In this document: positions 47,025 to 57,093 of the stretch, piece by piece | Layout of the letters: every line of letters begins with the position of its first letter | How positions within the stretch are numbered: position 1 is the first letter of the stretch | NCBI RefSeq assembly: GCF_032884065.1 | Contig: NC_088868.1 | Span: 34,560,890 to 34,624,889 of the forward strand | Reading direction: 5' to 3' | Source of the DNA: Artemia franciscana | Lineage: Eukaryota > Arthropoda > Branchiopoda > Anostraca > Artemiidae | DNA: 64,000 nt | The notes under the pieces: generated by a model | Databases searched by the model: none | What the model saw: only the letters and a program-made list of their open reading frames with translations | What the model was told of the DNA's origin: nothing | Made by a program: the position numbers and the translations under genes

Positions 47025-47167
47025 CTATCCCAGGGTGTCATATTCAAACTTATATGGTCCTGAATCGCTGGGTAAGGAAAAGAAAGGAACATCTTCATGC
47101 TTTAGAGACAAGAGGTTTGGAATACAAGAGGTCTTCACACTGTCACCTGGTATAGCATCATCAACTT
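47025..47167 (-). CDS. Candidate exon of an unrecognised gene
   Basis: On the minus strand 'cgttttag' gives an acceptor (AG at 47169-47168). The frame reads 'VDDAIPGDSVKTSCIPNLLS', 'LKHEDVPFFSLPSDSGPYKF', 'EYDTLG', then TAG at 47025-47027. The paralogue at 12942-13119 keeps this frame with one 3-base difference and many silent or conservative changes. It lies ~9 kb upstream of a zinc-finger exon on the same strand at both loci, which makes a shared gene possible. I cannot show a donor that would join them: the next good 'gt' lies beyond the stop. Family unknown; it may be a terminal exon of another gene. Confidence 0.4.
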
Positions 47168-48019
47168 CTAAAACGAAATTTCAATCAAACGGACATTTGA
47201 AAATATTCAGAAATAAAGCTTACCAAATAAACCCAACTACTTTTTCTTTTGGTTATGTTAAAAAATAAAAAATATACAGACGTTACATGTATATTCAACA
47301 CACATATATACATTAAATCAGATGTATATGCAGGTTTTTTCACAAACCGTTTTTAATATCTGCTTTTTATGAAGCATAAGAAAACCTGAAACATTCAACA
47401 AAATTCAGAATTATTCAGAATTAAAGCTTACTAAACAAATCCATATGCTTTTTCTTTAGATATGTTAAAAGAAAAATATACAAATGTTACATGTATATTC
47501 AATATTGACAACTTCTTGACAACTTCAGACACTTTAAGATACTTTTTTTTGTTAAAAATGAAATATCCTCCAGTCAGCTACCAAAGGGTTCTCCTGATGA
47601 AATTACGTAATTCTAATGAAGTGTTGTGGGAAGTGCGGGTACTTGAGCTACCTGTCCCCAGCAGTTTAAGGCCTATAGGCCGGTCGATACCGGATCTTAA
47701 AACTCACTCCCACTGCCTTCTGCATATTATATAAATATAACTGAATCAACCCTTTATTCATTGTCTTCTCATGAATTAGTGTAGTATATGGATTAAACAC
47801 CATCAGTTTTAACAGCTGGCGAGGCTAAAAATACAATAACAAGCGTGTTTAAATTTACATAGTTATGATGTAACATCCACGAGTGCGCAATACGTCATCC
47901 TCATTTACATCCGGGAGTATCCCGCTCGACTGGCGGCCCTGAGGGGAAAACATCTTGAAAAAAAGAGGAGTCAGAGATAACACTACAGTGTTGCTTAGGT
48001 CAGATGGCTCCATTGTTTA
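47168..48019. repeat. Noncoding; partial tandem duplication
   Basis: 47195-47275 and 47385-47470 share 'aaagcttac.aaa.aaa.cca' and 'tttttctttag/tgg.tatgttaaaa' and similar 'atacaa/gacgttacatgtatattc' text, a ~200-bp duplication. 47870-48015 is less AT-rich and unassigned. Confidence 0.55.
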
Positions 48020-48315
48020 TCACTGAATGTTTTATAAACTCATTTTATGTTGTTTAGTCGGACAGGAAGTGCAGTTGATTTAAGTGGAAAAGTACTTCTT
48101 GGTAATAGGCCATTGAAACAAGTAGCTGTGGTGAGATACCTTGGTTTCCACCTTGATCAAAATCTGAGTTTGAAAGCACATAGTTATCAGGTGGCAGCTA
48201 AGGTATCTAGAGGGCTTGGTCTGATTCGGCGTCTGAGAAAAATCAGTTACTCCGTTCCGCCCTTTTAACTCTTTATCATTCTATTGTGATGCCTTATATT
48301 TCTTATGGTCTAGTG

Positions 48316-50940
48316 CAGGGGTCTCCAAACTATGGCCCGCGGGCCACATCCGGCCCGCTACATAATTTCATCCGGCCCACCAAACAAATCCTCGTATGGT
48401 GGCCTTAAAAAAAAATTATCGTACGACTGGCATCGCAGGATTATTCAAAGCTGGGGCTGTTGACTGGTGGCACTAAGTTGGCTCAGCCTGAGTCAGTTTC
48501 CCTCTCTCGATTGTGTGAATCACAGATACTAGTACTGGTAGGTATGTGTTGTGCATTACAACCATTCAGTTGTGTATAACTGTATATTGTAGGGATGGAG
48601 GGCGAGGGGGGCTTCGTTGTATTCTGTGCGGTTATGTGAGATAGAGCGTGGGGGTGAGTGAACTGAGGTTTTGATAGGGTTTGATCGCTGATGACGTGTT
48701 GCGAGCAGTGTTGTCATCGGCTGCGTGGTGTGTAGTTAGGGTGCTTCCGCACTACGAGCAGAGCCGAGCGGAATGGAGCTCAGCGGCGCGGTTGGGCATT
48801 CACATGTAAGCAGAGCGGCGGCCTTCACAACGAACCATTCGCTATAGAGGATTTCGTGTGCTTTTTAACACCACATACAAGCTGTTTTTCCTGTAGAAAT
48901 TATTTTATTTATTTTACCCTTATATTTTCATATATGGAAAATACGAAGAAAAGAAAAGTAGACGGTGAGTGTCGTCAGTTCAATGACGACTGAAAAATAA
49001 AGTACTTTTTTGTGAAAGCAAGTGATAAAGCTTTATGCCTCATATGTAGAGACAGTGTTTGCTGTTCTGAAGAAATACAATATCCGTCGGGACTATGAAT
49101 CTAAAGGTTATTCTCACATCACAGGAGCAGAACGCACTAAAAAGTTTGAATCATTTCAGCACAGATTGCATTCTCAACAAGCTGTTTTCAGTCAGAAAAA
49201 ATCTGAAAATGAAACTTCAACTAGAGCTAGTTACAAAGTTGCCTATGTGTTGGCTGAAAAAAGGAAACCCTTTCACTGATGGTAGTATCATAAAAGAGTG
49301 TATAGTGGAAGCAGTAGGAGAGGTATGTCCGAAAAAAATAAACCTCTTCAAAATGATAAGTCTTGGGTCAAATACTGTTACTCCTAGAATTGAAGATTTA
49401 GAAGGCGACATAATTCGGCAAATAAAGGAAAAACAAAAAGCTTTTGCTGGTATTCTCTTGCTTTGGATGAATCAACTGATGTGTGTGATACCTCTCAGCT
49501 CTTAGTATTTATTCGTGGGGTTGATAGTGAATTTAATGTGACCCAAGAATTAGCATCAGTTCACAGCATGCACAGCACAACAACTGGAAAAGACATATTC
49601 AATGAAGTAAGTAAAACTATAATAGAATATAACTTGGAATGAAAGCAAGTGCAGTGTGTGACAATTGATGGAGGAAAGAATATGTCTGGGACAAAACGGG
49701 TTTTGGTTGGGAAAATTACAACTGCTTGCGAGGTTGGAGGATTCTCAAAACCCATTTTTCTCCATTGCCTTATCCATCAACAAGCATTCAGCCTAGAATA
49801 TGTTGGTTTATCTTGTGTCATGAAACCTGTTGTTTCTGTGGTTAATTTCATTGGATCTCATGCACTTAACCATCGCCAGTTCCGTGATTTCGTGAAAGAA
49901 ATTGATTCGGAGTTTGTTGATACAGCAGTTAGATGGCTTAGTTATGGAAAGATTTTGCTGCATTTCTTTGAGCTCAGATCACAAATTGATTTATTTCTCA
50001 CACAGAAAAATAAACCTCATCCATTATTACCAGATTATGAATGGATTTGAATATTGGCATTTTTTGCAGATATGACAGGTCATATGAATCACTTGAATAT
50101 GAGATTGCAAGGCAAAACAAATTTGATCAGTGACTACTTTGTTCATGTCAAGGCATTCAGAGCAAAACTTGCGCTACTTGAAGGCCAGATGAAAGTTACG
50201 AATTTTGCTCATTTTCCATGTTGTGAAAAATTTCATGCAGAAAGTAAAGTTAAATTTCCTTATTCATTTGCAAATGAAATAATTTCAGATTTGAAAAAGC
50301 AGTTTCAGGAGCGATTTGCTGACCTTGATGCCAAAGGAAATGAAATCAGGCTCTTTCATAATCCATTTGACTGCAATGCTGAAAATCTTCCAACTCTATC
50401 TCAAATGAAAATTATTGATCTCCAGGCAGATGACAGACTGAAAGATAAGTATAGAGAAGGAAATCTGATTGAGTTTTATAAATGTCTGCAGCCAGATCAG
50501 TTTCCAAATTTGATAAAGTTTGCTTGTAGTTTTGTGTCCATTTTTGGTACAACATACTTGTGTGAACAAACATTTTCCAAAATGAAGTATGTGAAATCTA
50601 ACTATCGAGCAAATTTGTCTGATGATCATTTGAAGTCTATTCTTACAATTGGCTCATCTAATCTGGAACCTGATTTTAATGAAATTTTAAAGTCAAAACG
50701 ACAGTATCATTCGTCACACTAATTTTTGTGCATAAAACTAAAGGCAGGAGTCTATTTACTTTATCCGGATATTTTCCAACAAGATATGTTTTAATTTTTT
50801 AATGTTTATACTCTAATATTTGAGGAAATTAAATTACTGGCAATGATTTGTTTTTATCTCTCATTTTTTAACCCTTCGGCCCGCATAAATATGGGAAATA
50901 TATAATATGGCCCTTACATTGAAAAGTTTGGAGACCCCTG
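48316..50940 (+). mobile_element. hAT transposon, full length with TIRs
   Basis: Ends 'caggggtctccaaact' (48316-48331) and its exact reverse complement (50925-50940). Flanks 'gtctagtg' (48308-48315) and 'gcctagtg' (50941-50948) are an 8-bp target duplication with one mismatch. Inside is a decayed transposase (48934-50722). It inserted into a LINE already in place. Both ends are intact, so it could in principle be mobilised in trans. Confidence 0.92.
48934..50722 (+). pseudogene. hAT transposase, GTF2IRD2/ZBED-like, decayed
   Basis: The N-terminus reads 'MENTKKRKVDGECRQFNDD', then a stop. A BED-like finger follows ('LCLICRDSV' and, in another frame, 'YNIRRDYESKGYSHITGAER'). The core has 'LAEKRKPF.DGSIIKEC' and 'DESTDVCDTS' near 49467, which carries the first catalytic acid of hAT enzymes, then 'TIDGGKNMSGTKRVL' and 'HCLIHQQAFSLEYV'. 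The C-terminal dimerisation region is open ('FGTTYLCEQTFSKMKYVKSN') and ends at 50722. There are at least two stops and several frame changes, so no active enzyme is made. The sequence is closest to the hAT group domesticated in vertebrates as GTF2IRD2 and ZBED proteins. Confidence 0.85.
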
Positions 50941-51569
50941 GCCTAGTGGATTTTATACAAATTTTAAACGTGTTAAGGTTTTACAAAATTAAGTTATTAG
51001 ACTATTAGAAAGTTATGTCCATGGTGAAAATGATACAGGTAATTGTTATAAGAAACTCATGATTCTTAAATGTTAGCCAACTTCATGATTATCAACTTGC
51101 TATTTTTGTATTTCATAGTGTTTATGGTTTGTCCCCTAAAATTTTTGTCAAATGTTTACAAGAAATTCTTCACACCACAGTTATGAGACTAAAAATATGG
51201 ATGATTTGGTAGATGAGTGTCGCAGCTCTCAGAGGGTAATTTTTAATTCCAGGTTTGCTGGACCAGTAGTATGGGATTCGTAGCCAACGAGTATAAGGTT
51301 ATCAGTAAATATTCGCCAGTTTAAGAGTAGACTGAAGAACCACCTTCTGGGAAGAGATTAAGCAAATAATTTAAATGGTATGGCTTATTGTCTTGTTCTT
51401 TTAAGTAGGATTTTTTTTCCTTCTCTCTCTCTTTTTCTTCATTTTCCTTTTGTTTGTTCGTTTTTGTTTGTTTGAATGTTTATCAGCCACTACTAACAAG
51501 TCTTGGACTTTCTAAAGTGTCTGATGTGGTTCTTTTGTATATTGACGAGATGTATAAAAAAAGTGTCTC

Positions 51570-51585
51570 ATTGCATGTCTGTCTA
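51570..51585. repeat. 16-bp direct repeat, left flank of the R2 array
   Basis: 'attgcatgtctgtcta', identical to 53026-53041. Probable target-site duplication of the enclosed element. Confidence 0.8.
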
Positions 51586-53025
51586 GTACCCTTTTTAAAA
51601 GTAAAAAATGATCGGAGGGCAACTAGCCCCCCCCCCCTTCTATGCCCTTTTTCGAAAATACATCCGATGAAAATTTTGAGATGCATTTTGTTATTTACAC
51701 AAGCCCTCAGGGTTCGGGGGTATGCTTTGTAAGTTATGCCCTTGGGGCAAATATGGTTCTTATGGAAGGGATGCTCGTATAAGCTTCAGAAAGGGCTCAT
51801 TTGATTGAAAATTAAAAGATCTAGTTCATTTTTTAGAGTCAAAAGAGATCGGAGGGAACCTAGACCCCCCCCCTCCCATGCCCTTTTTTCTTAAATGCAT
51901 TAGACAGAAATTTTAAGATAGCCATTTTGTTAAAAATAGTTCAAAGGTCAGATAACAAAACTTTGGTGTCGACAAGACCCCCCAGGGATTAAGGACAGAC
52001 GTTGTAATGTATGCCCTTGGGCATATATGCTGCTTGTGGAAGTGAAGCTCGTATAAACTTTAGAGAGGACTCATGTTTTTGGAAATTGAAAGTTGTAGTT
52101 CACTTTTAAGAGTTAAAAGTGATTGGAGGATAACTAATCTCCGCCTTCACGCCCTTCCCCCCCCCCAAATGCATCAGATAAGTAATTTAAGATAGCCATT
52201 TTGTTAAGATAAGTTCAAAGGGTCAGATAAAAAATAAATTCTAGTCACGATACAACCGTCCAGGGCCCAGGGCAGGTGTTTTAAGTTATGCCCTGGGAGT
52301 GTATATATGGTTCTTGTGGAAGGGATGATGGTATAATCTTAGGAGAGGCTCGCTTGTCTGTAAAGTGAAAGTTCTAGTTAACTTTTTAAGAGTAAAAAAA
52401 AGATCTGAGGGCAACTAGCTCCCCCTTCTACCACAACCTATTTTCCTCAAACCCATCTGATAAGAGCTCTGAGATAGCCATTTTTTTAAGTTCAAAGATT
52501 ATACAACAAAAACTCCGAGATCAACACAATCCCTCAGGGCCCAGGGACCGGCGTTGTAAGTTATGTCCTTGGGGCATATATGGTTGTTTTGGAAGGGATG
52601 CTCACGTAGACTTCAGAGAGAGCTCATTTGATTGGAAATTGAAAGTTCTAGTTGAGGTTTTAAGAGTAAAAAGAGATCGGAGAGTAACTAGCCCCACCCA
52701 TGCCCATTCTTCTCCAAATGCATCCGATAAAAATTTTAAGATAGTCATTTTGCTAAGATAGTCTTTGATAGTCATTTGGTCAGATAAAAATCCGGTGTCG
52801 ACACAATAGTTCCAGGCCCGGGGGCAAGCGTTGTAAGTTATCCCCAGGGAACATATATGGTTCTTATGGAAGGGATGCTCGTATAAACTTCTCAGAGGCT
52901 CATTTGATTGGAAACAGAAAGTTTTAGTTCACTTTTTAAGAGTAAAAAAAGATGAAAGAGCAACTAGACATTGGATGAAAGGCAACAGACAGACAAGGCG
53001 ACAGACTAGATGAAAGGCAACAGAT
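51586..53025 (+). mobile_element. R2 array element, five ~275-bp units
   Basis: Five units; the 'tatggttcttatggaaggga' phrase and its variants fall near 51753, 52026, 52305, 52581 and 52857, a period of 274-279 bp. Each unit has 'gttctagttca', 'gagggcaactag', a C-run, 'gatagccattttgttaa', 'caaaggtcagata' and a G-rich 'ggcccagggcaggcgttgta'. The whole array is flanked by a 16-bp direct repeat, so it looks like one inserted element that itself consists of tandem units. No coding capacity. Confidence 0.8.
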
Positions 53026-53041
53026 ATTGCATGTCTGTCTA
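53026..53041. repeat. 16-bp direct repeat, right flank of the R2 array
   Basis: 'attgcatgtctgtcta'; see 51570-51585. Confidence 0.8.
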
Positions 53042-53333
53042 ACATTTTACGACTAAGAGTAATCTATCTAATCATCATCATTCATGAATCAGTTACAAAT
53101 GAGAAATTTGGCTCACTATCCGCGTTTCTAAACACGTTAAAAGCGAGTCTTAGAGACGTTAGTGACACGTTAAAAGCGTGTTTTAAACACTAAATTGAAA
53201 AGCTAAAAGTGTCTTTGAAACATGTTACTGACACACTAAAAGCGTGTTTTAAACACGTCATTGACAAGCTAAAAGCGTGTTTCAAACACGAGCGTGTTTA
53301 AATAACACACTTTTTTCACTAGGTTACAAAAAA
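53042..53333. repeat. 33-bp palindromic repeat module, copy 2
   Basis: Near-identical to 43260-43553. Only a handful of differences, nearly all in the first ~110 bp; the last ~180 bp differ by about one base. The TIRs that flank the 43-kb copy are absent here, so the module was copied on its own. The single TAA in the 11-residue frame is present in both. Confidence 0.85.
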
Positions 53334-54139
53334 GTAATTAGCTGTTTCCACGTGTTCTTTGTTTATAACAAAACATAATATTTGATGTAAAATACAAGTT
53401 TCTGAAAAAGAATTACTTCTTCATTGGATCAGATCAGATCAGAAAAATTTAAATAGCCTTGGGATACCGTATTTGATATAGAGATTCTGGGTCTTCAAAA
53501 AGGGCAATGTAATTAAGAAAAAACCAAGGTTTCTGAGGGATATGTTAAATTAAATCACAATAGACTATGAAGATGAAGGTTGTCAGAATGAGGTATAAAA
53601 AATATTGTAGGAACATCTTAGGGCAACAAGTTGAAACTTTCTGGGATTGTCATAGTTGCAGCAGTTGCTGCAACCCAGTAAATGGTGAAACAATGTCCAT
53701 AGTAACCAAAATCAGAAAATGAACTTAAAGAAAATAGATTATGTGAAAAAATAGCCAATTCTTGCTGAATTCAAGCCGAATCCCATGAATAACTGTTATT
53801 TTAATTAGTTTTAATAGTAAATGTTGTTTTTAAAACAAATTTAAAAGCATCTACAAAACTTAGGTCGACCCCCCCCCCCCCAAAAAAAAATGCCGAATCA
53901 AAATGAAAAGCATACGATTGAATTCATCATGACTAAAAACCGTAACAGTGGAACTTTGAGTCCTCTGGCTAGAACGACATGATAAATCATTTATTGCATG
54001 GGTAGCACTGACATGTCCTCATTTTTCTATATATTTTCCATCTCCGCTATTAGTAGGGCACTAGAACATCATAGAGACCTATTTTAGAGTACATTTTAAA
54101 AGATACTAACATATCTTTTGCAAGTCCCCAAACATAATA
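53334..54139. other. No gene recognised
   Basis: AT-rich; (gatca)-like triplet at 53429-53442. The last base, A at 54139, is the left flank of the Helitron unit. Confidence 0.5.
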
Positions 54140-55574
54140 TCTATATATATAAAAATAAGTTGTATGTGTGTTATGTCTGTCGACTGACGTCATGTCATCA
54201 TGTCGTCATGAAGTTAGTTGTCTTCATGTTTGTTATGACGATGACGTCATTAAAGGTATTTAAGAAATTCGTTCAAAGACAAATTTTTAATTGTAAGAAG
54301 ATCGTGGACGGAAAAATGTTTAATTGTAAAATGACTGAAGAACCTACAATGGCAACAGCCGAGGAAGCTGCTCAAAGAATATATGCCAAAAAACTTGCTG
54401 CTGATAGAGAAAGTAAGAAAAGAAAGCGTGCCAAGGAATCACAAGAACAGCAAGAAAACAGGCTTGCGGCTGATAGAGAAAGTAAGAACAGAAAGCGTGC
54501 CGAGGAGTCACAAGAGTAACGTGAAAACAGGCTTGCGGCTTCAAGAGATAATGCCAGATTAGGAATGTGCAATTTCCGTCAACGAAGGCGTGTCGAGGAG
54601 CTACCAGAGCAACGCGAAACCAGACTTGCTGCTAAAAGAGAAAGTGAAAAAAGAAGGCGTGCCGAGGAATCACAAGAGCAACGTGAAAATCATCGCATGG
54701 CATTCAGGTACAGCCCAGTTGATGATTATAGTAGATGTGTTCAAATCGGGACTATGTCTAAAATTTGTCCCTACTGCAAGTTCTTGAAATTTAATGGTGA
54801 AACAATGGGAATGTGTTGCGCCTCAGGAAAAGTTAAACTTCCTCAACTGGCTGCACCCCCAGAGCCACTGAAGACTTTGCTTACTGGAACTACGTCAGAA
54901 TCTAAGCATTTTTTTTTATCAAAAATCAGAAAATATAACTCATGTTTCCAAATGACGTCGTTTGGTGTCCAAATCGAAAATCCAGATCAATTTATGCCTA
55001 TTTTCAAAGTAAAAGCGCAAATTTATCATAGAACAGGGTCCCTTCTAGCATTCTCAGGCGAGAATCATAAATTTTTACAATTGTACTTCATCAGTGATAG
55101 AAATTCTGAATTGAATGCACGTTGCGAAATTTCTCCCGACGTTGAAAGGACAATCGTTTCCCAATTGCAACATCTTTTCCACGAAAATAATAATTTTGTT
55201 CGTCTAATCAAGACAGCCATCGATTTGATGCCTACTGATACGCATAAAATTGTTATTTCCGCTGACAAAACGCCTCCTGGCCAACATGTGCGTACATACA
55301 ATGCTCCAACTATCGACGAAGTGGCAATCGTTATGGTCGATGATCAGTTTTTACCTCGAGATATTATTCTTCATAAGCGAAACGCTCAGTTGGTAAGAAT
55401 TGCTGAAACTTATCGATACTACGATGCCCTACAATATCCTATCATTTTCTGGGATGGAGCCGACGGCTATCACTTTAATATTAAATTGATAAATCCAGCC
55501 ACTAACAAAGAAATGAATAAGACATAGTGTAACAGACATAACACACATACAACTTATTTTTATATATATATAGA
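54140..55574 (+). mobile_element. Helitron-derived unit with inverted 5' ends at both sides
   Basis: The left end 'tctatatatataaaaataag' is the typical arthropod Helitron 5' terminus (TC start). The right end is the reverse complement of the same terminus (about 41 bp match, one extra AT), ending at 55574. The unit lies between A (54139) and T (55575), as Helitron insertions do. It carries the N-terminal part of a Helitron protein gene (54331-55527) and no 3' CTRR end. Two 5' ends facing outward is not the usual Helitron form. Confidence 0.8.
54331..55527 (+). pseudogene. Helitron protein, N-terminal region only
   Basis: From 'MTEEPTMATAEEAAQRIYAK' a run of RKRAEESQEQRENRLAADRE-type repeats leads into the domain seen ahead of Rep in Helitron proteins: 'CPYCKFLKFNGETMGMCCAS', 'GTTSESKHFFLSKIRKYNS', 'ADKTPPGQHVRTYNAPTIDE', 'DALQYPIIFWDGADGYHF'. 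One in-frame TAA at 54517 stands for a CAA of the repeat; otherwise about 395 codons are open. The frame runs into the inverted end and stops at 55527. The HUH nuclease and the PIF1 helicase are missing, so it is not functional as a replication initiator. Confidence 0.85.
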
Positions 55575-55760
55575 TTTTTGAGCTTTAGCATGCTTGGCAC
55601 GTAAAGATTTTTCCAAGTGTCAATGTTAGAATGAACATTGACAATTTGAAGAAAACAAATCAATAAAAAGAAGAAACTAAAAAAACAAAAAACTAAAAAA
55701 GAATAAAAACTAAGAAAAGAAAGAACTAAAAAAGAAAAAAAAACTAAAAAAGAAACTATA
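55575..55760. repeat. Spacer with hairpin and A-rich repeats between Helitron units
   Basis: Hairpin 'gtcaatgtt'-agaatg-'aacattgac' at about 55618-55641, then 'aactaaaaaagaa'-type repeats to 55755. Such tracts often precede arthropod Helitrons. Confidence 0.7.
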
Positions 55761-56393
55761 TCTACATATATAAAAATAAGTTGTATATATGCATGTTTGT
55801 TTGTTTGTGGGTTTGCATTTGACGTCATTATAAGTATATAAGGCTTTGTATATGACGTTATTATAAGATGACACTACAGACCGGGATACCGGGACACAAA
55901 TGACGACCGGGACACAGGGAATATAAATGACGACCGGGACACTTAAAGAGCTATTACAGACCGGGACACCGGGACACAAATAACGACCGGGACACCGAGA
56001 CAGAGGGAATATAAATGACGACCGGGACACTCAAAGAGAAATTATAGACAGGGATACCCGGACACAAATGAAGACCGGGACACAAATGACGATCGGGACA
56101 CGGGGAATATAAATTACGACCAGGACACAGGGAAACAACTACAGTGGGGACACCGGGGGCACAGGGGGACATATAAATGATGACGGGGACACAGGGAATG
56201 TTCGATTAGCAATCACCATCAACAAAGCTCACGGGCAATCGTTAGAAAAATGCGGTATAGATCTGAATACGGATTGTTTTCCCATGGACAATTCTTATGT
56301 TGCATGTTCAAGAGTTGGTAAACCTGACAATCTATTTATATGGACAGACAATGGGACAGCAAAGAATGTTGTATATTCGCAAGTTTTACGTTG

Positions 56394-56459
<66 letters not shown>

Positions 56460-56620
56460 CTATATTCACAGGTGGGACAAAGGGACACAACTACAATGGC
56501 GCGTAACTAATATGGCACGTAACGAGTTACGCGCGTGGGGGGGGGCTTTGGGGGGGGGGGGGCGGAGCGCCCCCTCCAACTTGATGTTGGGGTGGCGCGA
56601 AGCGCCACCCCAATAGCTAG
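55761..56620 (+). mobile_element. Helitron, internally deleted, both termini present
   Basis: 5' TC at 55761 ('tctacatatataaaaataag') after A, 3' CTAG at 56617-56620 before T. A 12-bp-stem hairpin 'ttggggtggcgc'-gaa-'gcgccaccccaa' (56587-56613) sits just inside the 3' end. The interior has degenerate ~90-bp repeats built on 'gaccgggacac' (55870-56195) and then the last part of a PIF1-type helicase: 'VRLAITINKAHGQSLEKCGI' and 'SYVACSRVGKPDNLFIWTDN' (56197-56393). A (TA)n tract of about 60 bp follows. 860 bp in all; non-autonomous, but its ends look usable. Confidence 0.9.
56395..56456. repeat. (TA)n microsatellite
   Basis: About 31 uninterrupted TA units inside the Helitron. Confidence 0.95.
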
Positions 56621-57017
56621 TTTGAAATAAAAATAATTTTTTGCCAAATATACTATCATTTTTTTTGTCATATACAGTATCACAGTATACAGTATCAAAA
56701 ATCCAGTATAACTTTTTTTTCATTATCATGTATGATATCATAATCGTAGGATACAACTAAATATGGTGTTCAATTAAAATTAAATGATGACTTAAGTTTC
56801 AAATGGGGCTCGTACTTTACCATTTCCACCTAAAAAGGTAAAAGCTCTTTCTCTGTGTGATATATTTTTGACAGAAGATGCATCTACAAGTTGAAATAAC
56901 TTAAAAATGACTTTATATATGTACAGATCATAAAAAAGTCATACTAAAACTTAAAAACATTAGGATGTTGAATATCCTTGATTACCGAAATGACTTCATT
57001 TGGGACGCCAAAGGTAT
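56621..57017. other. Upstream region of the ankyrin gene
   Basis: No gene. An in-frame ATG at 56965 opens 43 extra codons ahead of the likely start at 57094; they lie upstream of the TATA box and are probably not translated. Confidence 0.5.
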
Positions 57018-57054
57018 TGACGTCATTCATGACGTAAGGTACCAATATAAAAAG
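57018..57054 (+). promoter_or_regulatory. Compact promoter: CRE, second CRE-like site and TATA box
   Basis: 'tgacgtca' at 57018-57025 is a perfect ATF/CREB (CRE) palindrome, 'tgacgtaa' at 57030-57037 a second such site, and 'tataaaaag' at 57046-57054 a TATA box. Transcription would start near 57075, giving a ~20-base leader before ATG 57094. The spacing is what one expects of a core promoter, but no transcript data back it. Confidence 0.6.
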
Positions 57055-57093
57055 ACGCTTAAGCAAGGTCACCTCAATTTATTACAGAGAACC

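Larger units (their letters stand above)
48020..51565 (+). mobile_element. LINE remnant split by the hAT element
   Basis: Before the hAT insertion (48020-48315): 'SGKVLLGNRPLKQVAVVRYL' and 'GFHLDQNLSLKAHSYQV', the segment after the reverse-transcriptase palm. After it (50949-51360): 'YETKNMDDLVDECRSSQRVI', 'FAGPVVWDS' and 'FKSRLKNHLLGRD', the usual C-terminus of L2/CR1-like LINEs. 3' UTR to about 51565. Many stops; inactive and 5'-truncated. Confidence 0.75.

Noticed and set aside
47025-47167. Joining this exon to the zinc-finger exon as one gene model
   Set aside because: No donor before the in-frame stop; only the parallel position at both loci suggests a link.
56965-57093. N-terminal extension of the ankyrin protein
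   Set aside because: The ATG at 56965 lies upstream of the TATA box, and the internal leader copies begin only from the residues after ATG 57094.
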